Assembly (NCBI GenBank): GCA_934567115.1
Contig: CAKTJA010000016.1
Span: 1 to 14,835 of the forward strand
Length of the DNA stretch: 14,835 nt
Source: an uncultured Oscillospiraceae bacterium
GTDB lineage: Bacteria > Bacillota > Clostridia > Oscillospirales > Oscillospiraceae
Reading direction: 5' to 3'
Both the position numbers and the translations under genes were made by a program. Numbering within the stretch: position 1 is the first letter of the stretch; every line of letters starts with the position of its first letter. Below are positions 1-6,679 of the stretch, in pieces. The notes beneath the pieces are model-generated. The model worked only from the letters and a program-made list of their open reading frames with translations. It ran no database searches and was not told the DNA's origin.

Positions 1-101
1 TCGCCAAGAACCGCCACGGCGAGACCGGGAAGGTCGAGCTGCGCTGGATGCCGGAGTATACGACCTTCGGAACGCTTGAGCGTCGGTACGAGGAAGAATG
101 A
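1..101 (+). CDS. dnaB: Replicative DNA helicase DnaB, C-terminal end (partial)
   Basis: Only the last 32 codons are present, read from base 3 to a TGA at 99-101; the rest lies to the left of the window. The visible tail contains AKNRHGETGKVELRW followed by MPEYTTF. This is the conserved end of the RecA-like domain of DnaB helicases (KNRxGxTG, then a basic-aromatic strand that packs at the subunit interface). DnaB is the hexameric ring helicase that unwinds DNA ahead of the replication fork. The stop codon overlaps the tilS start as ATGA, so the two are probably co-transcribed and translationally coupled. The family call rests on this short motif-rich tail and on the neighbourhood, but the tail is distinctive. 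Confidence 0.85.
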   Translation, partial: AKNRHGETGKVELRWMPEYTTFGTLERRYEEE

Positions 102-1447
102 AAAAGGTTTTGGATTTTGCGCAGAGCTTCGACATGCTGCCGCGCTACGAGCTGCTGATCGCGGCGGCGTCGGGCGGCATGGATTCGATGTGCCTGCTGA
201 ACTTTTTATATGAAAACGGCTACCGCGTGTGCGCGGCGCACTTCAACCACCGGCTGCGCGGGGAGGAGGCCGACATGGACGAGGACCTTGTCCGGTCCTG
301 GTGCGCGGCGCGGCGGATTCCGCTCTGCGTCGGCAGCGGCGACGCGGCGGAGTATGCGCGCACGCACGGCCTGTCGCTGGAGGAGGCCTCGCGCAAGCTG
401 CGCTACGACTTTCTCAACACGGCCGCCGATCAGACCGGCGCGGTCCGCGTTTTGACGGCGCACCATGCCGACGACTGCGCGGAAACGGTGCTGTTCCACC
501 TTGCGCGGGGGACGGGGCTGGCCGGCCTTGCCGGGATCGCGCCGGTGAACGGCCGGCTCGCGCGTCCGTTTCTCTGCCTCACGCGGGAGGAGATCGCCGC
601 CTATGCGAAGGAGCGGCGCGTGCCCTACCGCACGGACGCGACCAACGCCGACACGACGTTTACACGCAACTTTATCCGTGCGGAGATCCTGCCGCGCATG
701 GAGCGGCTGAACGCCCGCGCGGCGGAGCACATCGCCGAAACGGCGCTGCGGCTGCGGAGCGAGGACGAGCTGCTCAACGCCCTCGCCGCCGAGCGGCTTT
801 CGACGCTGTGCACGGAGGAGGACGGCGTGCGGCTTTCACGCGCGGAGGTCGCTTCCGCACCGGAGGCGCTGCGCCCGCGCATGCTGCGCCTTGCGCTCGA
901 CCGGCTCGGCGCGGGGAAAAAGGACGTCGCCGCCGTGCATTACGACGCGCTGTCCGCGCTCTGCCGCGAGGGGAGAGACGGAATGCGGCTGAGTCTGCCG
1001 GGCGGCGTGACCGCCGGCTGCGAGGGCGGGGAGCTGACGCTCAGGCTGCGCGCGCCGCAGCGGGAGGAGAGCGTCCCGCTGCGCGAGGGAGAGACGGTCC
1101 GCTGGGGGGAATATGAGATTTCCTGCCGCGTCTGTGAAAAAAGTGTTGAAAAATCTGAAAATACCGTTATATTAAAAGATACCGTTCTTGCCGGACCGCT
1201 GTCCGTCGGCGCGTGGAACGCGTCGGACCGGATGACGCTTTCCGGCGCGCGCGGCGCGAGGAGCGTCAAGCGTCTGCTTGCCGAACGCGGCTTTGACCCG
1301 GACGAACGCGAGGGAATGCCGGCGGTTCGGGCGGGCGAGGCGGTCGCCGCCGTGTACGGCGTCGGCGCGGATGCGGCGTTTGCGCCGCAGGACGAACGGT
1401 GCGTGTGTGTGCTGGAGTTTCGAAGGACCCGGCGGACGGCGGAATAA
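98..1447 (+). CDS. tilS: tRNA(Ile)-lysidine synthase TilS
   Basis: TilS attaches lysine to C34 of the CAU-anticodon isoleucine tRNA, using ATP, so that it reads AUA as Ile instead of AUG as Met. The 449-residue product has the N-type ATP-pyrophosphatase PP-loop SGGMDS at residues 25-30, the second motif HHADDCAET from residue 122, and RNFIRAEILPR where TilS proteins contact the tRNA. A small C-terminal TilS domain begins near residue 370 (MTLSGARGARSVKRLL from 379). Length is normal for the family. The ATG overlaps the dnaB stop; a weak purine-rich GAGGAAG lies just upstream, fitting translational coupling. Codons about 347-363 (1137-1187) are strikingly AT-rich compared with the rest and encode the linker before the C-terminal domain. 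The tilS-hpt-ftsH order is the classic one of Bacillus and relatives. Confidence 0.96.
   Translation: MKKVLDFAQSFDMLPRYELLIAAASGGMDSMCLLNFLYENGYRVCAAHFNHRLRGEEADMDEDLVRSWCAARRIPLCVGSGDAAEYARTHGLSLEEASRKLRYDFLNTAADQTGAVRVLTAHHADDCAETVLFHLARGTGLAGLAGIAPVNGRLARPFLCLTREEIAAYAKERRVPYRTDATNADTTFTRNFIRAEILPRMERLNARAAEHIAETALRLRSEDELLNALAAERLSTLCTEEDGVRLSRAEVASAPEALRPRMLRLALDRLGAGKKDVAAVHYDALSALCREGRDGMRLSLPGGVTAGCEGGELTLRLRAPQREESVPLREGETVRWGEYEISCRVCEKSVEKSENTVILKDTVLAGPLSVGAWNASDRMTLSGARGARSVKRLLAERGFDPDEREGMPAVRAGEAVAAVYGVGADAAFAPQDERCVCVLEFRRTRRTAE
1146..1173 (+). promoter_or_regulatory. Candidate promoter inside tilS, facing hpt-ftsH
   Basis: TTGAAA at 1146-1151 and TATATT at 1168-1173 are separated by 16 bp, close to the sigma-A consensus. 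They lie in an AT-rich island inside the otherwise GC-rich tilS reading frame, about 375 bp before hpt. It could give hpt and ftsH expression independent of dnaB-tilS. It may equally be a chance match in a Lys/Glu/Ile-rich linker. Confidence 0.3.
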
Positions 1448-1548
1448 AGAGGACCGCCCCGGCGGGGAGCATACCGTGGGATAGGACCGGCGGACGCTGC
1501 GGAGCGCGGCGGCGCCAAAATAATAAAAAAACAGGAGAGGGAAAAGCT

Positions 1549-2103
1549 ATGGCTAAAAGCATGATGGATCAGGACATTCTGAAGGTTATGTACAGCGAGG
1601 AGCAGATCAAGGCCCGCGTGCAGGAAATGGGAGAGGAGCTTTACGAGCAGTTCAAGGACAGGGACCCCCTGTTCCTCGGCGTTCTCAAGGGCAGCTTCAT
1701 CTTCATGGCGGACATCGTCCGCGCCTGCCAGATCAGGAGCGATGTGGAATTTATCGCGGTCTCGTCCTATCAGAACGGGACCTCCTCGTCCGGCGTTGTG
1801 CAGATCACGCACGACCTTCAGCAGGACATCACGGGCCGCGAGATCGTTGTGATCGAGGATATCCTTGATTCCGGAAATACGCTTTACTTCCTCAAAAATT
1901 ATTTCATGACCAAGGGCGCAAAGAGCGTGACCATCGTCACCCTGCTCGATAAGCCCGCCCGCCGCACGAAGCCCATCACCGCGGACCTTGCGGGCTTCGA
2001 GGTCCCCGACGAGTTTGTTGTGGGCTACGGGCTTGACTATGCGCAGAAGTACCGCAACATGCCCTATATCGGGGTGCTCAAGCCCGAGGTCTATTCCAAG
2101 TAA
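1549..2103 (+). CDS. hpt: Hypoxanthine phosphoribosyltransferase
   Basis: This purine-salvage enzyme converts hypoxanthine (and guanine) plus PRPP to IMP (GMP) in the cytoplasm. The 184-residue product has LKGSFIFMADI (46-56), the acidic PRPP-binding signature VVIEDILDSGNTL (100-112), the flexible-loop region SYQNGTSSSG (73-82) and the C-terminal purine-binding stretch DEFVVGYGLDYAQKYRN. Length matches the family (about 180). The frame is open further upstream to 1399, but I start at the ATG at 1549 because AGGAGAGG at 1533-1540 is 8 nt before it and conserved similarity begins there. It lies 101 bp after tilS with no clear terminator between, in the conserved tilS-hpt-ftsH cluster. The symbol hprT is used in Bacillus for the same gene. 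Confidence 0.96.
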   Translation: MAKSMMDQDILKVMYSEEQIKARVQEMGEELYEQFKDRDPLFLGVLKGSFIFMADIVRACQIRSDVEFIAVSSYQNGTSSSGVVQITHDLQQDITGREIVVIEDILDSGNTLYFLKNYFMTKGAKSVTIVTLLDKPARRTKPITADLAGFEVPDEFVVGYGLDYAQKYRNMPYIGVLKPEVYSK

Positions 2104-2216
2104 AAACGGCGCGGCGCGCGCTTCCACGCGGGGGTGCGCGCCGAAAACGGAGGGCCGCCCGCTGCGCTCGCGCGGCGGAGAGGTCTATTCCGGAGCGTTT
2201 TTTGATATTCTATAGA

Positions 2217-2241
2217 AAAAGAGGCGTACGGCGCCTCTTTT
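2217..2241 (+). terminator. Hairpin terminator between hpt and ftsH
   Basis: A perfect 10-bp stem AAAAGAGGCG / CGCCTCTTTT (2217-2226 with 2232-2241) has a 5-nt loop and A/T-rich flanks on both sides, so it could act in either direction. It ends only 34 nt before the ftsH Shine-Dalgarno, leaving too little room for a full promoter after it. ftsH is therefore probably reached by read-through, or the hairpin acts as an attenuator. A second GC-rich stem with wobble pairs (2112-2143, no U-run) lies upstream. Confidence 0.7.
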
Positions 2242-2289
2242 CAAATCGCGGAGGGCGCGCCGCCAAGCCCGTCGAAGGAGGAAATGCAT

Positions 2290-4119
2290 TTGACCCAGAC
2301 CAAACGACCAAACTATCTTTTGTGGATGGTGTGCTTTCTGCTGCTGATCTCAGCGTATTCCTTTTTTGCGCGTCCCAAGGAGGCGGAGATCTCCTACGCC
2401 GAGGTGGTGCAGCTTTTCCGGCAGGAGAAGGTGAAGTCCTTTTCCGTTTCGGATACGACGCTTACGCTCACGCTGCGCGAGGAGCTTGGCGGGAAGACGC
2501 AGATCAAAAAGGAGCTTTACGATTTCGACCTTTTCTACGACGACCTCGGCGAGCTGATCGGGCAGCAGAAGGCGCTTGGCATTCTTGAGGATTATGATAT
2601 CTCCGCGAACCATTCCCCCAACTATCTGGCGATCTTCCTGCCCTATGTGATCGCGGCGGCGGGCCTGTTTGCCATCTGGTACTTTTTTTCCGTGCGCAAT
2701 GCGGGCGGAGGAGGGGACCGCATGGCGAAGTTCGGGAACGCCGCGTTCCGGCGCGGGGATGAAAACGCGCGGAAGACGACCTTTGCCGACGTTGCCGGCG
2801 CGGACGAGGAGAAGGAAGAGCTGGGCGAGATCGTCGAATTTCTGAAGGACCCCGACCGCTTCGCGCGGCTTGGCGCGCGTATCCCCAAGGGCGTTCTGCT
2901 CGTCGGGCCTCCGGGCACGGGAAAGACGCTTCTGGCCCGCGCGGTCGCGGGGGAGGCGGGCGTGGAGTTTTTCTCCATTTCCGGCTCTGACTTTGTGGAG
3001 ATGTACGTCGGCGTGGGCGCGAGCCGCGTGCGCGACCTTTTTGAGCAGGCGAAGAAGGCCGCGCCCTGCATCATCTTTATCGACGAGATCGACGCGGTGG
3101 GCCGCCAGCGCGGCACCGGACTCGGCGGCGGACACGACGAGCGCGAGCAGACGCTTAACCAGCTTCTTGTGGAGATGGACGGCTTCGGCACGAACGACGG
3201 CGTTGTGGTCCTTGCCGCGACCAACCGCGCGGACATTCTCGACCCGGCGCTGCTGCGCCCCAGCCGCTTCGACAGACAGGTCTACGTCGGCTGTCCCGAT
3301 ATTCGCGGGCGCGAGGATATTCTCAAGATCCACACCGCCAACAAGCCGCTTGCCGAGGATGTGGACCTTGCGAAGGTCGCGCGCGGCACGGCCGGCTTTA
3401 CCGGCGCGGATCTTGAGAATCTGGCCAACGAAGCGGCGCTTCTGTGCGCGCGGCGCGGCGACCGGCTGATTTCCATGTCTGATTTTGAGGAGGCGGAGAT
3501 CAAGGTGATCGCCGGTCCGGAGAAGCGCAGCCGCGTCGTACCGGAGCACGAACGCAGACTTACGGCATATCACGAGGCGGGGCACGCCGTCGTTATGCAG
3601 GCGCTGCCGACGCATGAGCCGGTCCATCGCGTCACCATCGTCCCGAGAGGGCAGGCCGGCGGCATGACGATCTCTCTTCCGGAGGAGGACCGCGCCTATC
3701 AATCCAAGCGGTATATGGAGGAGCAGATCGTTTCTCTGCTGGGCGGACGCGCGGCGGAGAAGCTGATGCTCGGCGATATCTCCACCGGGGCGTCCAACGA
3801 CATTGAGCGCGCGTCGCGCATCGCGCGCAAAATGGTCACCGCCTACGGAATGAGCGACCGGCTCGGCTCGATCGCCTTTGAGAGCGGTCACGACGAGGTG
3901 TTCATCGGCAGAACGATGGGCCAGACGCGCAGCTATTCGGAGAAGACGGCGGCTGAGATCGACGGGGAGGTCAAGGCGATCATCGACGCGGCCTATCGCC
4001 GCTGTGAGGATATCCTGTCCGAAAGACGGGCGGCGCTCACCGCTTTGGCGGAGGAGCTGCTGAAAAACGAGACGGTCTCGGCGGAGGAATTTGAGCGGAT
4101 CATCCGCGAAAACCCCTGA
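2290..4119 (+). CDS. ftsH: ATP-dependent zinc metalloprotease FtsH
   Basis: FtsH is a membrane-anchored hexameric AAA+ protease that extracts and degrades misfolded membrane proteins and short-lived regulators. Counting from a TTG at 2290 (609 residues), the product shows a first membrane helix (about 8-26), an extracytoplasmic domain, and a second helix (about 111-133). Next come Walker A GPPGTGKT (206-213), Walker B IIFIDEID (261-268) and the second region of homology [20 protein letters not shown] (310-329). The zinc site HEAGH is at 428-432, with the third ligand Asp504 in GASND. I prefer TTG because AAGGAGG (2275-2281) is 8 nt from it but only 2 nt from the in-frame ATG at 2284; the ATG would add Met-His. 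Length is typical for Gram-positive FtsH with a short tail. All catalytic residues are present. Confidence 0.97.
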   Translation: MTQTKRPNYLLWMVCFLLLISAYSFFARPKEAEISYAEVVQLFRQEKVKSFSVSDTTLTLTLREELGGKTQIKKELYDFDLFYDDLGELIGQQKALGILEDYDISANHSPNYLAIFLPYVIAAAGLFAIWYFFSVRNAGGGGDRMAKFGNAAFRRGDENARKTTFADVAGADEEKEELGEIVEFLKDPDRFARLGARIPKGVLLVGPPGTGKTLLARAVAGEAGVEFFSISGSDFVEMYVGVGASRVRDLFEQAKKAAPCIIFIDEIDAVGRQRGTGLGGGHDEREQTLNQLLVEMDGFGTNDGVVVLAATNRADILDPALLRPSRFDRQVYVGCPDIRGREDILKIHTANKPLAEDVDLAKVARGTAGFTGADLENLANEAALLCARRGDRLISMSDFEEAEIKVIAGPEKRSRVVPEHERRLTAYHEAGHAVVMQALPTHEPVHRVTIVPRGQAGGMTISLPEEDRAYQSKRYMEEQIVSLLGGRAAEKLMLGDISTGASNDIERASRIARKMVTAYGMSDRLGSIAFESGHDEVFIGRTMGQTRSYSEKTAAEIDGEVKAIIDAAYRRCEDILSERRAALTALAEELLKNETVSAEEFERIIRENP

Positions 4120-4139
4120 TTTACAGGAAAATATGGGAA

Positions 4140-4187
4140 AAAGAAGCGCGGGGCAGAAGATTTTTATGCCTTGCGCCTCTTTATTTT
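4140..4187 (+). terminator. Hairpin terminator after ftsH
   Basis: A 14-position stem (4140-4153 with 4169-4182) has one A-C mismatch and two G-U pairs, a 15-nt loop, and is followed by TATTTT. It begins 20 bp after the ftsH stop and closes the dnaB-tilS-hpt-ftsH transcript. Confidence 0.65.
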
Positions 4188-4207
4188 GGGGAAAACGCGG
4201 GGGCGTA

Positions 4208-4310
4208 TTGTGCAAAAGCACCAAAAAATATGTCCTTATGTGACAGACAAAAGGAAACGCTTTTTTTCGGTGAAGCACAATTTGTGCGCGACACGAGGAC
4301 AATTGCGCAC
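4208..4310. repeat. Cluster of TTGTGC / GCACAA inverted repeats upstream of livJ
   Basis: This AT-richer stretch, between the ftsH terminator and the livJ promoter, holds several copies of one hexamer. TTGTGC-AAAA-GCAC lies at 4208-4221. GCACAA-T-TTGTGC, a perfect 6+1+6 palindrome, lies at 4275-4287. GTGCGC at 4284-4289 is complementary to GCGCAC at 4305-4310. They could be operator sites for a regulator of the liv operon, but the regulator is unknown. Apart from these I see nothing gene-like between 4188 and 4373. Confidence 0.35.
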
Positions 4311-4373
4311 GGATCTGCGCTGTTGGGGAAAAGACGGCGAAAAAGGCGAAGAAAAATCTGACAATTTCGACCC

Positions 4374-4402
4374 TTGAAATATATTGGAAGGTCCGATAAA
4401 AT
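4374..4402 (+). promoter_or_regulatory. Sigma-A-like promoter of the liv operon
   Basis: TTGAAA (4374-4379), a 17-bp spacer and TAAAAT (4397-4402) make a near-consensus promoter in an AT-rich stretch. The predicted start, near 4409, falls just before the first leader hairpin. It is 75 bp upstream of livJ and oriented correctly. Confidence 0.65.
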
Positions 4403-4411
4403 AAACTGAAG

Positions 4412-4451
4412 GCAGAGCGGAGAGAGGCTCTGCGGGCCGCATCGGTGCGGC
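4412..4451 (+). promoter_or_regulatory. Two tandem stem-loops in the livJ 5' leader
   Basis: GCAGAGC pairs with GCTCTGC (4412-4418 with 4427-4433, 8-nt loop). GCCGCA pairs with TGCGGC (4436-4441 with 4446-4451, TCGG tetraloop). Both lie between the predicted transcription start and the Shine-Dalgarno AGGAGG at 4461-4466, which stays free. A stem-loop at the very 5' end is a known way to protect bacterial mRNA from decay; that role here is inference. There is no U-run, so this is not a terminator, and the leader is too short for a T-box. Confidence 0.5.
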
Positions 4452-4476
4452 GAAAATTTCAGGAGGATTTGAAACG

Positions 4477-5676
4477 ATGAAGAAGATTCTTGCATTGGCT
4501 CTTGCGCTGGTCATGGCGCTCGGGCTGGCCGCCTGCGGGGCGAAGGACGATGCGCCGTCGGAGGGCGGCGGGGCCGCGAACGAGGGCGATAAGGTCGTTA
4601 AGATCGGCGTGTTCGAGCCGCTCACCGGCGACAACGGCGCCGGCGGCAAGCAGGAGGTCCTTGGCATGCAGTATGCCAACTACGTCCAGCCCACCGTTGA
4701 CATCAACGGCGAGACCTATCAGGTCGAGCTGGTCACCGTCGATAACCGCACCGCTGCGGAGAACGGTCCCTCCGCTGCGGCGGAGCTGATCAATAAGGGC
4801 GTGAGCATCGTTCTCGGCTCTTACGGCTCCGGCGTTTCCACGGCCGGCGGCACCGTGTTTGCCGAGGCCGGCATGCCCGCCATCGGCGTGACCTGCACCA
4901 ACCCGCAGGTCACCTCGGACTGCGACGTTTACTTCCGCATCTGCTTCCTCGATCCGTTCCAGGGCACCGTTCTTGCAAACTATGCCTATAAGGAGCTTGG
5001 CGTTACGACCGCTTATCTGCTCGGCATGCTCGGCAGCGACTACGATCAGGGTCTGGTCTACTACTTCAAGCAGGCCTTTGAGGGTCTCGGCGGCACCGTT
5101 GTTTCCGAGAGCTTTACCGAGGGCACGGCCAACTTCGTCTCCAACATCAACAACGCCAAGGCCGCCGGCGCGGGCGTTATCTTCGCTCCCGTTTCCATCA
5201 ACTATGCGCAGCTGATCGTCGAGGCTGCCGCCGCGCAGGGCTATGAGGGCGCGATCCTTGGCTCCGACACGCTCGACAGCAACAAGGTCGTCGCGGCCGC
5301 CAAGGGCACCGACACCAAGCTCTATGTCACCACCTTCTATCAGGAGGGCGGCGCGCCCGAGTTCGACGCCGGCATCAAGGAGTGGATCAACTCCAACGCC
5401 GACGCCAAGACCAACAACGGCGGCGACGACATGATCGCGGCTGTCACCGCAATGGGCTACGACGCTTACTTCGTGGCGCTTGAGGCCATCAAGGCCGCCG
5501 GCAGCACCGAGCCTGCCGACATTCTTGCCGCGCTTCCCAACGTCACCTACTCCGGCATCTCCGGCGAGATCTCCTTCAACGAGATCGGCGACGCTGACCG
5601 CGACGCGGCTTACATCAAGACTGCCAACACCGAAACCGGCGAGTGGGACTTCGTCGCCGTTCAGGGCGTCAACTGA
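4477..5676 (+). CDS. livJ: Branched-chain amino-acid ABC transporter, substrate-binding lipoprotein
   Basis: This is the extracytoplasmic receptor of the liv importer; it captures a branched-chain or related amino acid and delivers it to LivHM. The 399-residue product starts with a lipoprotein signal: basic MKK, a hydrophobic run, and lipobox LAAC with Cys20 as the lipid-bearing residue, followed by an acidic/Gly-rich linker. From about residue 35 (KIGVFEPLTGDNGAGGKQE) it follows the type I periplasmic-binding fold of the Leu/Ile/Val family, with GVSIVLGSYGSG and SDYDQGLVYYFKQAFEGLGG as typical stretches. AGGAGG lies 10 nt before the ATG. Codon choice is more strongly C-ending (GCC, GGC, AAC, TTC) than in neighbours, which fits high expression. 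A hairpin follows the gene, so it may also be made as a single-gene mRNA. The exact ligand cannot be read from sequence. Confidence 0.93.
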   Translation: MKKILALALALVMALGLAACGAKDDAPSEGGGAANEGDKVVKIGVFEPLTGDNGAGGKQEVLGMQYANYVQPTVDINGETYQVELVTVDNRTAAENGPSAAAELINKGVSIVLGSYGSGVSTAGGTVFAEAGMPAIGVTCTNPQVTSDCDVYFRICFLDPFQGTVLANYAYKELGVTTAYLLGMLGSDYDQGLVYYFKQAFEGLGGTVVSESFTEGTANFVSNINNAKAAGAGVIFAPVSINYAQLIVEAAAAQGYEGAILGSDTLDSNKVVAAAKGTDTKLYVTTFYQEGGAPEFDAGIKEWINSNADAKTNNGGDDMIAAVTAMGYDAYFVALEAIKAAGSTEPADILAALPNVTYSGISGEISFNEIGDADRDAAYIKTANTETGEWDFVAVQGVN

Positions 5677-5709
5677 GCCGCGCGAAAACCGAACCGATAC
5701 GCACGGACC

Positions 5710-5750
5710 AAACTTGGCGGGGCCAACGCCCCGCCAAGTTTTCCCGATTT
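5710..5750 (+). terminator. Hairpin between livJ and livH (partial terminator / mRNA stabiliser)
   Basis: A perfect 13-bp stem AAACTTGGCGGGG / CCCCGCCAAGTTT (5710-5722 with 5729-5741, loop CCAACG) is followed by TTCCCGATTTTTT. It lies 33 bp after the livJ stop and 47 bp before livH, with no evident promoter in between. It should terminate part of the transcripts and protect the livJ 3' end, so that binding protein exceeds permease and ATPase. Confidence 0.85.
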
Positions 5751-5788
5751 TTTACGTTTCTCTGATATCGACCAACAGGAGGTTTTCC

Positions 5789-6667
5789 ATGCAGGGAATT
5801 TTACCGTATCTGATCAACGGCGTTTCTGTGGGAGGCCAGTACGCGCTCATCGCCATCGGCTATACGCTGGTGTACGGTATCCTGCGTCTGATCAACTTCG
5901 CCCATGGCGACGTTTTTATGGTGGCGGGGCTTGTCATGGTCTACGCCACGGCGTCCTTGCCCATGTATGTTGCGCTGCCCCTTGTGCTGATTTTTACCGT
6001 GATCCTCGGCTTTTGCATTGAACGCGCGGCCTACAAGCCGCTGCGCACCGCGCCGCGCATGTCGCTGATGATCAGCGCGATCGGCGTGAGCTACCTGATC
6101 CAGAACCTTGCGTTTTACATCACCGGCGGCCTGCCGCAGCCGGTCAAGAACCCGATCCCTTGGATCTCCGACGTGATCACGATCTTCGGCACGTCCACCA
6201 AGCGCGTCACGGTGGTCACCCCCATCCTGACGGTCGCGCTCGTCTTTGCGTTGGTCGCGCTGATCAAAAAGACGAAGATCGGCATGGGAATGCGCGCCGC
6301 CGCCAAGGATTTTGAGACCGCGCAGCTTATGGGCGTGAAAATCAACTCCGTGATCTCGATGACCTTTGTCATCGGCTCGTTCCTCGCTGCGGTCGGCGCG
6401 ATGCTTTACTTTACCAACTATCCCTCCGTGGCCATCTCCTCCGGCGGAATGCCGGGCCTGAAGGCCTTCGTCGCGGCTGTGTTCGGCGGCATCGGCTCCA
6501 TCCCCGGCGCGGTGGTCGGCGCGTTTCTGATCGGCCTGTGCGAGGAGATCATCAAGGGCCTCGGCTACTCGGCCTTTTCCGACGCGTTTACCTTTGCGCT
6601 GTTGATCGTCGTGCTGTGCGTCAAGCCGACGGGTCTGTTCGGCGAGAAGGCTACGGACAAGGTGTAA
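5789..6667 (+). CDS. livH: Branched-chain amino-acid ABC transporter permease LivH
   Basis: LivH is one of the two integral membrane subunits that form the translocation path of the liv importer. The 292-residue product is highly hydrophobic, with about eight membrane helices. It carries the family signature GYTLVYGILRLINFAHGD (24-41), the cytoplasmic coupling segment GMGMRAAAKDFETAQLMGV that docks on the ATPase, and FVAAVFGGIGSIPGAVVGA near the C-terminus. The frame is open upstream into the livJ tail, but the start is the ATG at 5789: AGGAGG at 5777-5782 is 6 nt upstream and family similarity begins there. The stop at 6665-6667 overlaps the livM Shine-Dalgarno, suggesting coupled translation. 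Confidence 0.96.
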   Translation: MQGILPYLINGVSVGGQYALIAIGYTLVYGILRLINFAHGDVFMVAGLVMVYATASLPMYVALPLVLIFTVILGFCIERAAYKPLRTAPRMSLMISAIGVSYLIQNLAFYITGGLPQPVKNPIPWISDVITIFGTSTKRVTVVTPILTVALVFALVALIKKTKIGMGMRAAAKDFETAQLMGVKINSVISMTFVIGSFLAAVGAMLYFTNYPSVAISSGGMPGLKAFVAAVFGGIGSIPGAVVGAFLIGLCEEIIKGLGYSAFSDAFTFALLIVVLCVKPTGLFGEKATDKV

Positions 6668-6679
6668 GGAGGGGTGAAG

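Noticed and set aside
1399..1548. N-terminal extension of hpt into the tilS end
   Set aside because: The extra 50 residues are Arg/Gly-rich, overlap tilS and have no family match. The ATG at 1549 has a proper Shine-Dalgarno.
940..2127. 395-codon minus-strand open frame across tilS-hpt
   Set aside because: It runs across two well-identified genes and their gap and has no recognisable domain.
2350..4302. 650-codon open frame on the minus strand, opposite ftsH
   Set aside because: It is a shadow of a GC-rich gene. The translation is Arg/Ala/His-rich with no family resemblance, while the plus strand encodes a complete FtsH.
4189..4476. T-box or other amino-acid riboswitch upstream of livJ
   Set aside because: The predicted leader is under 70 nt, has no terminator/antiterminator pair and no T-box core, and the two small stems leave the Shine-Dalgarno free.
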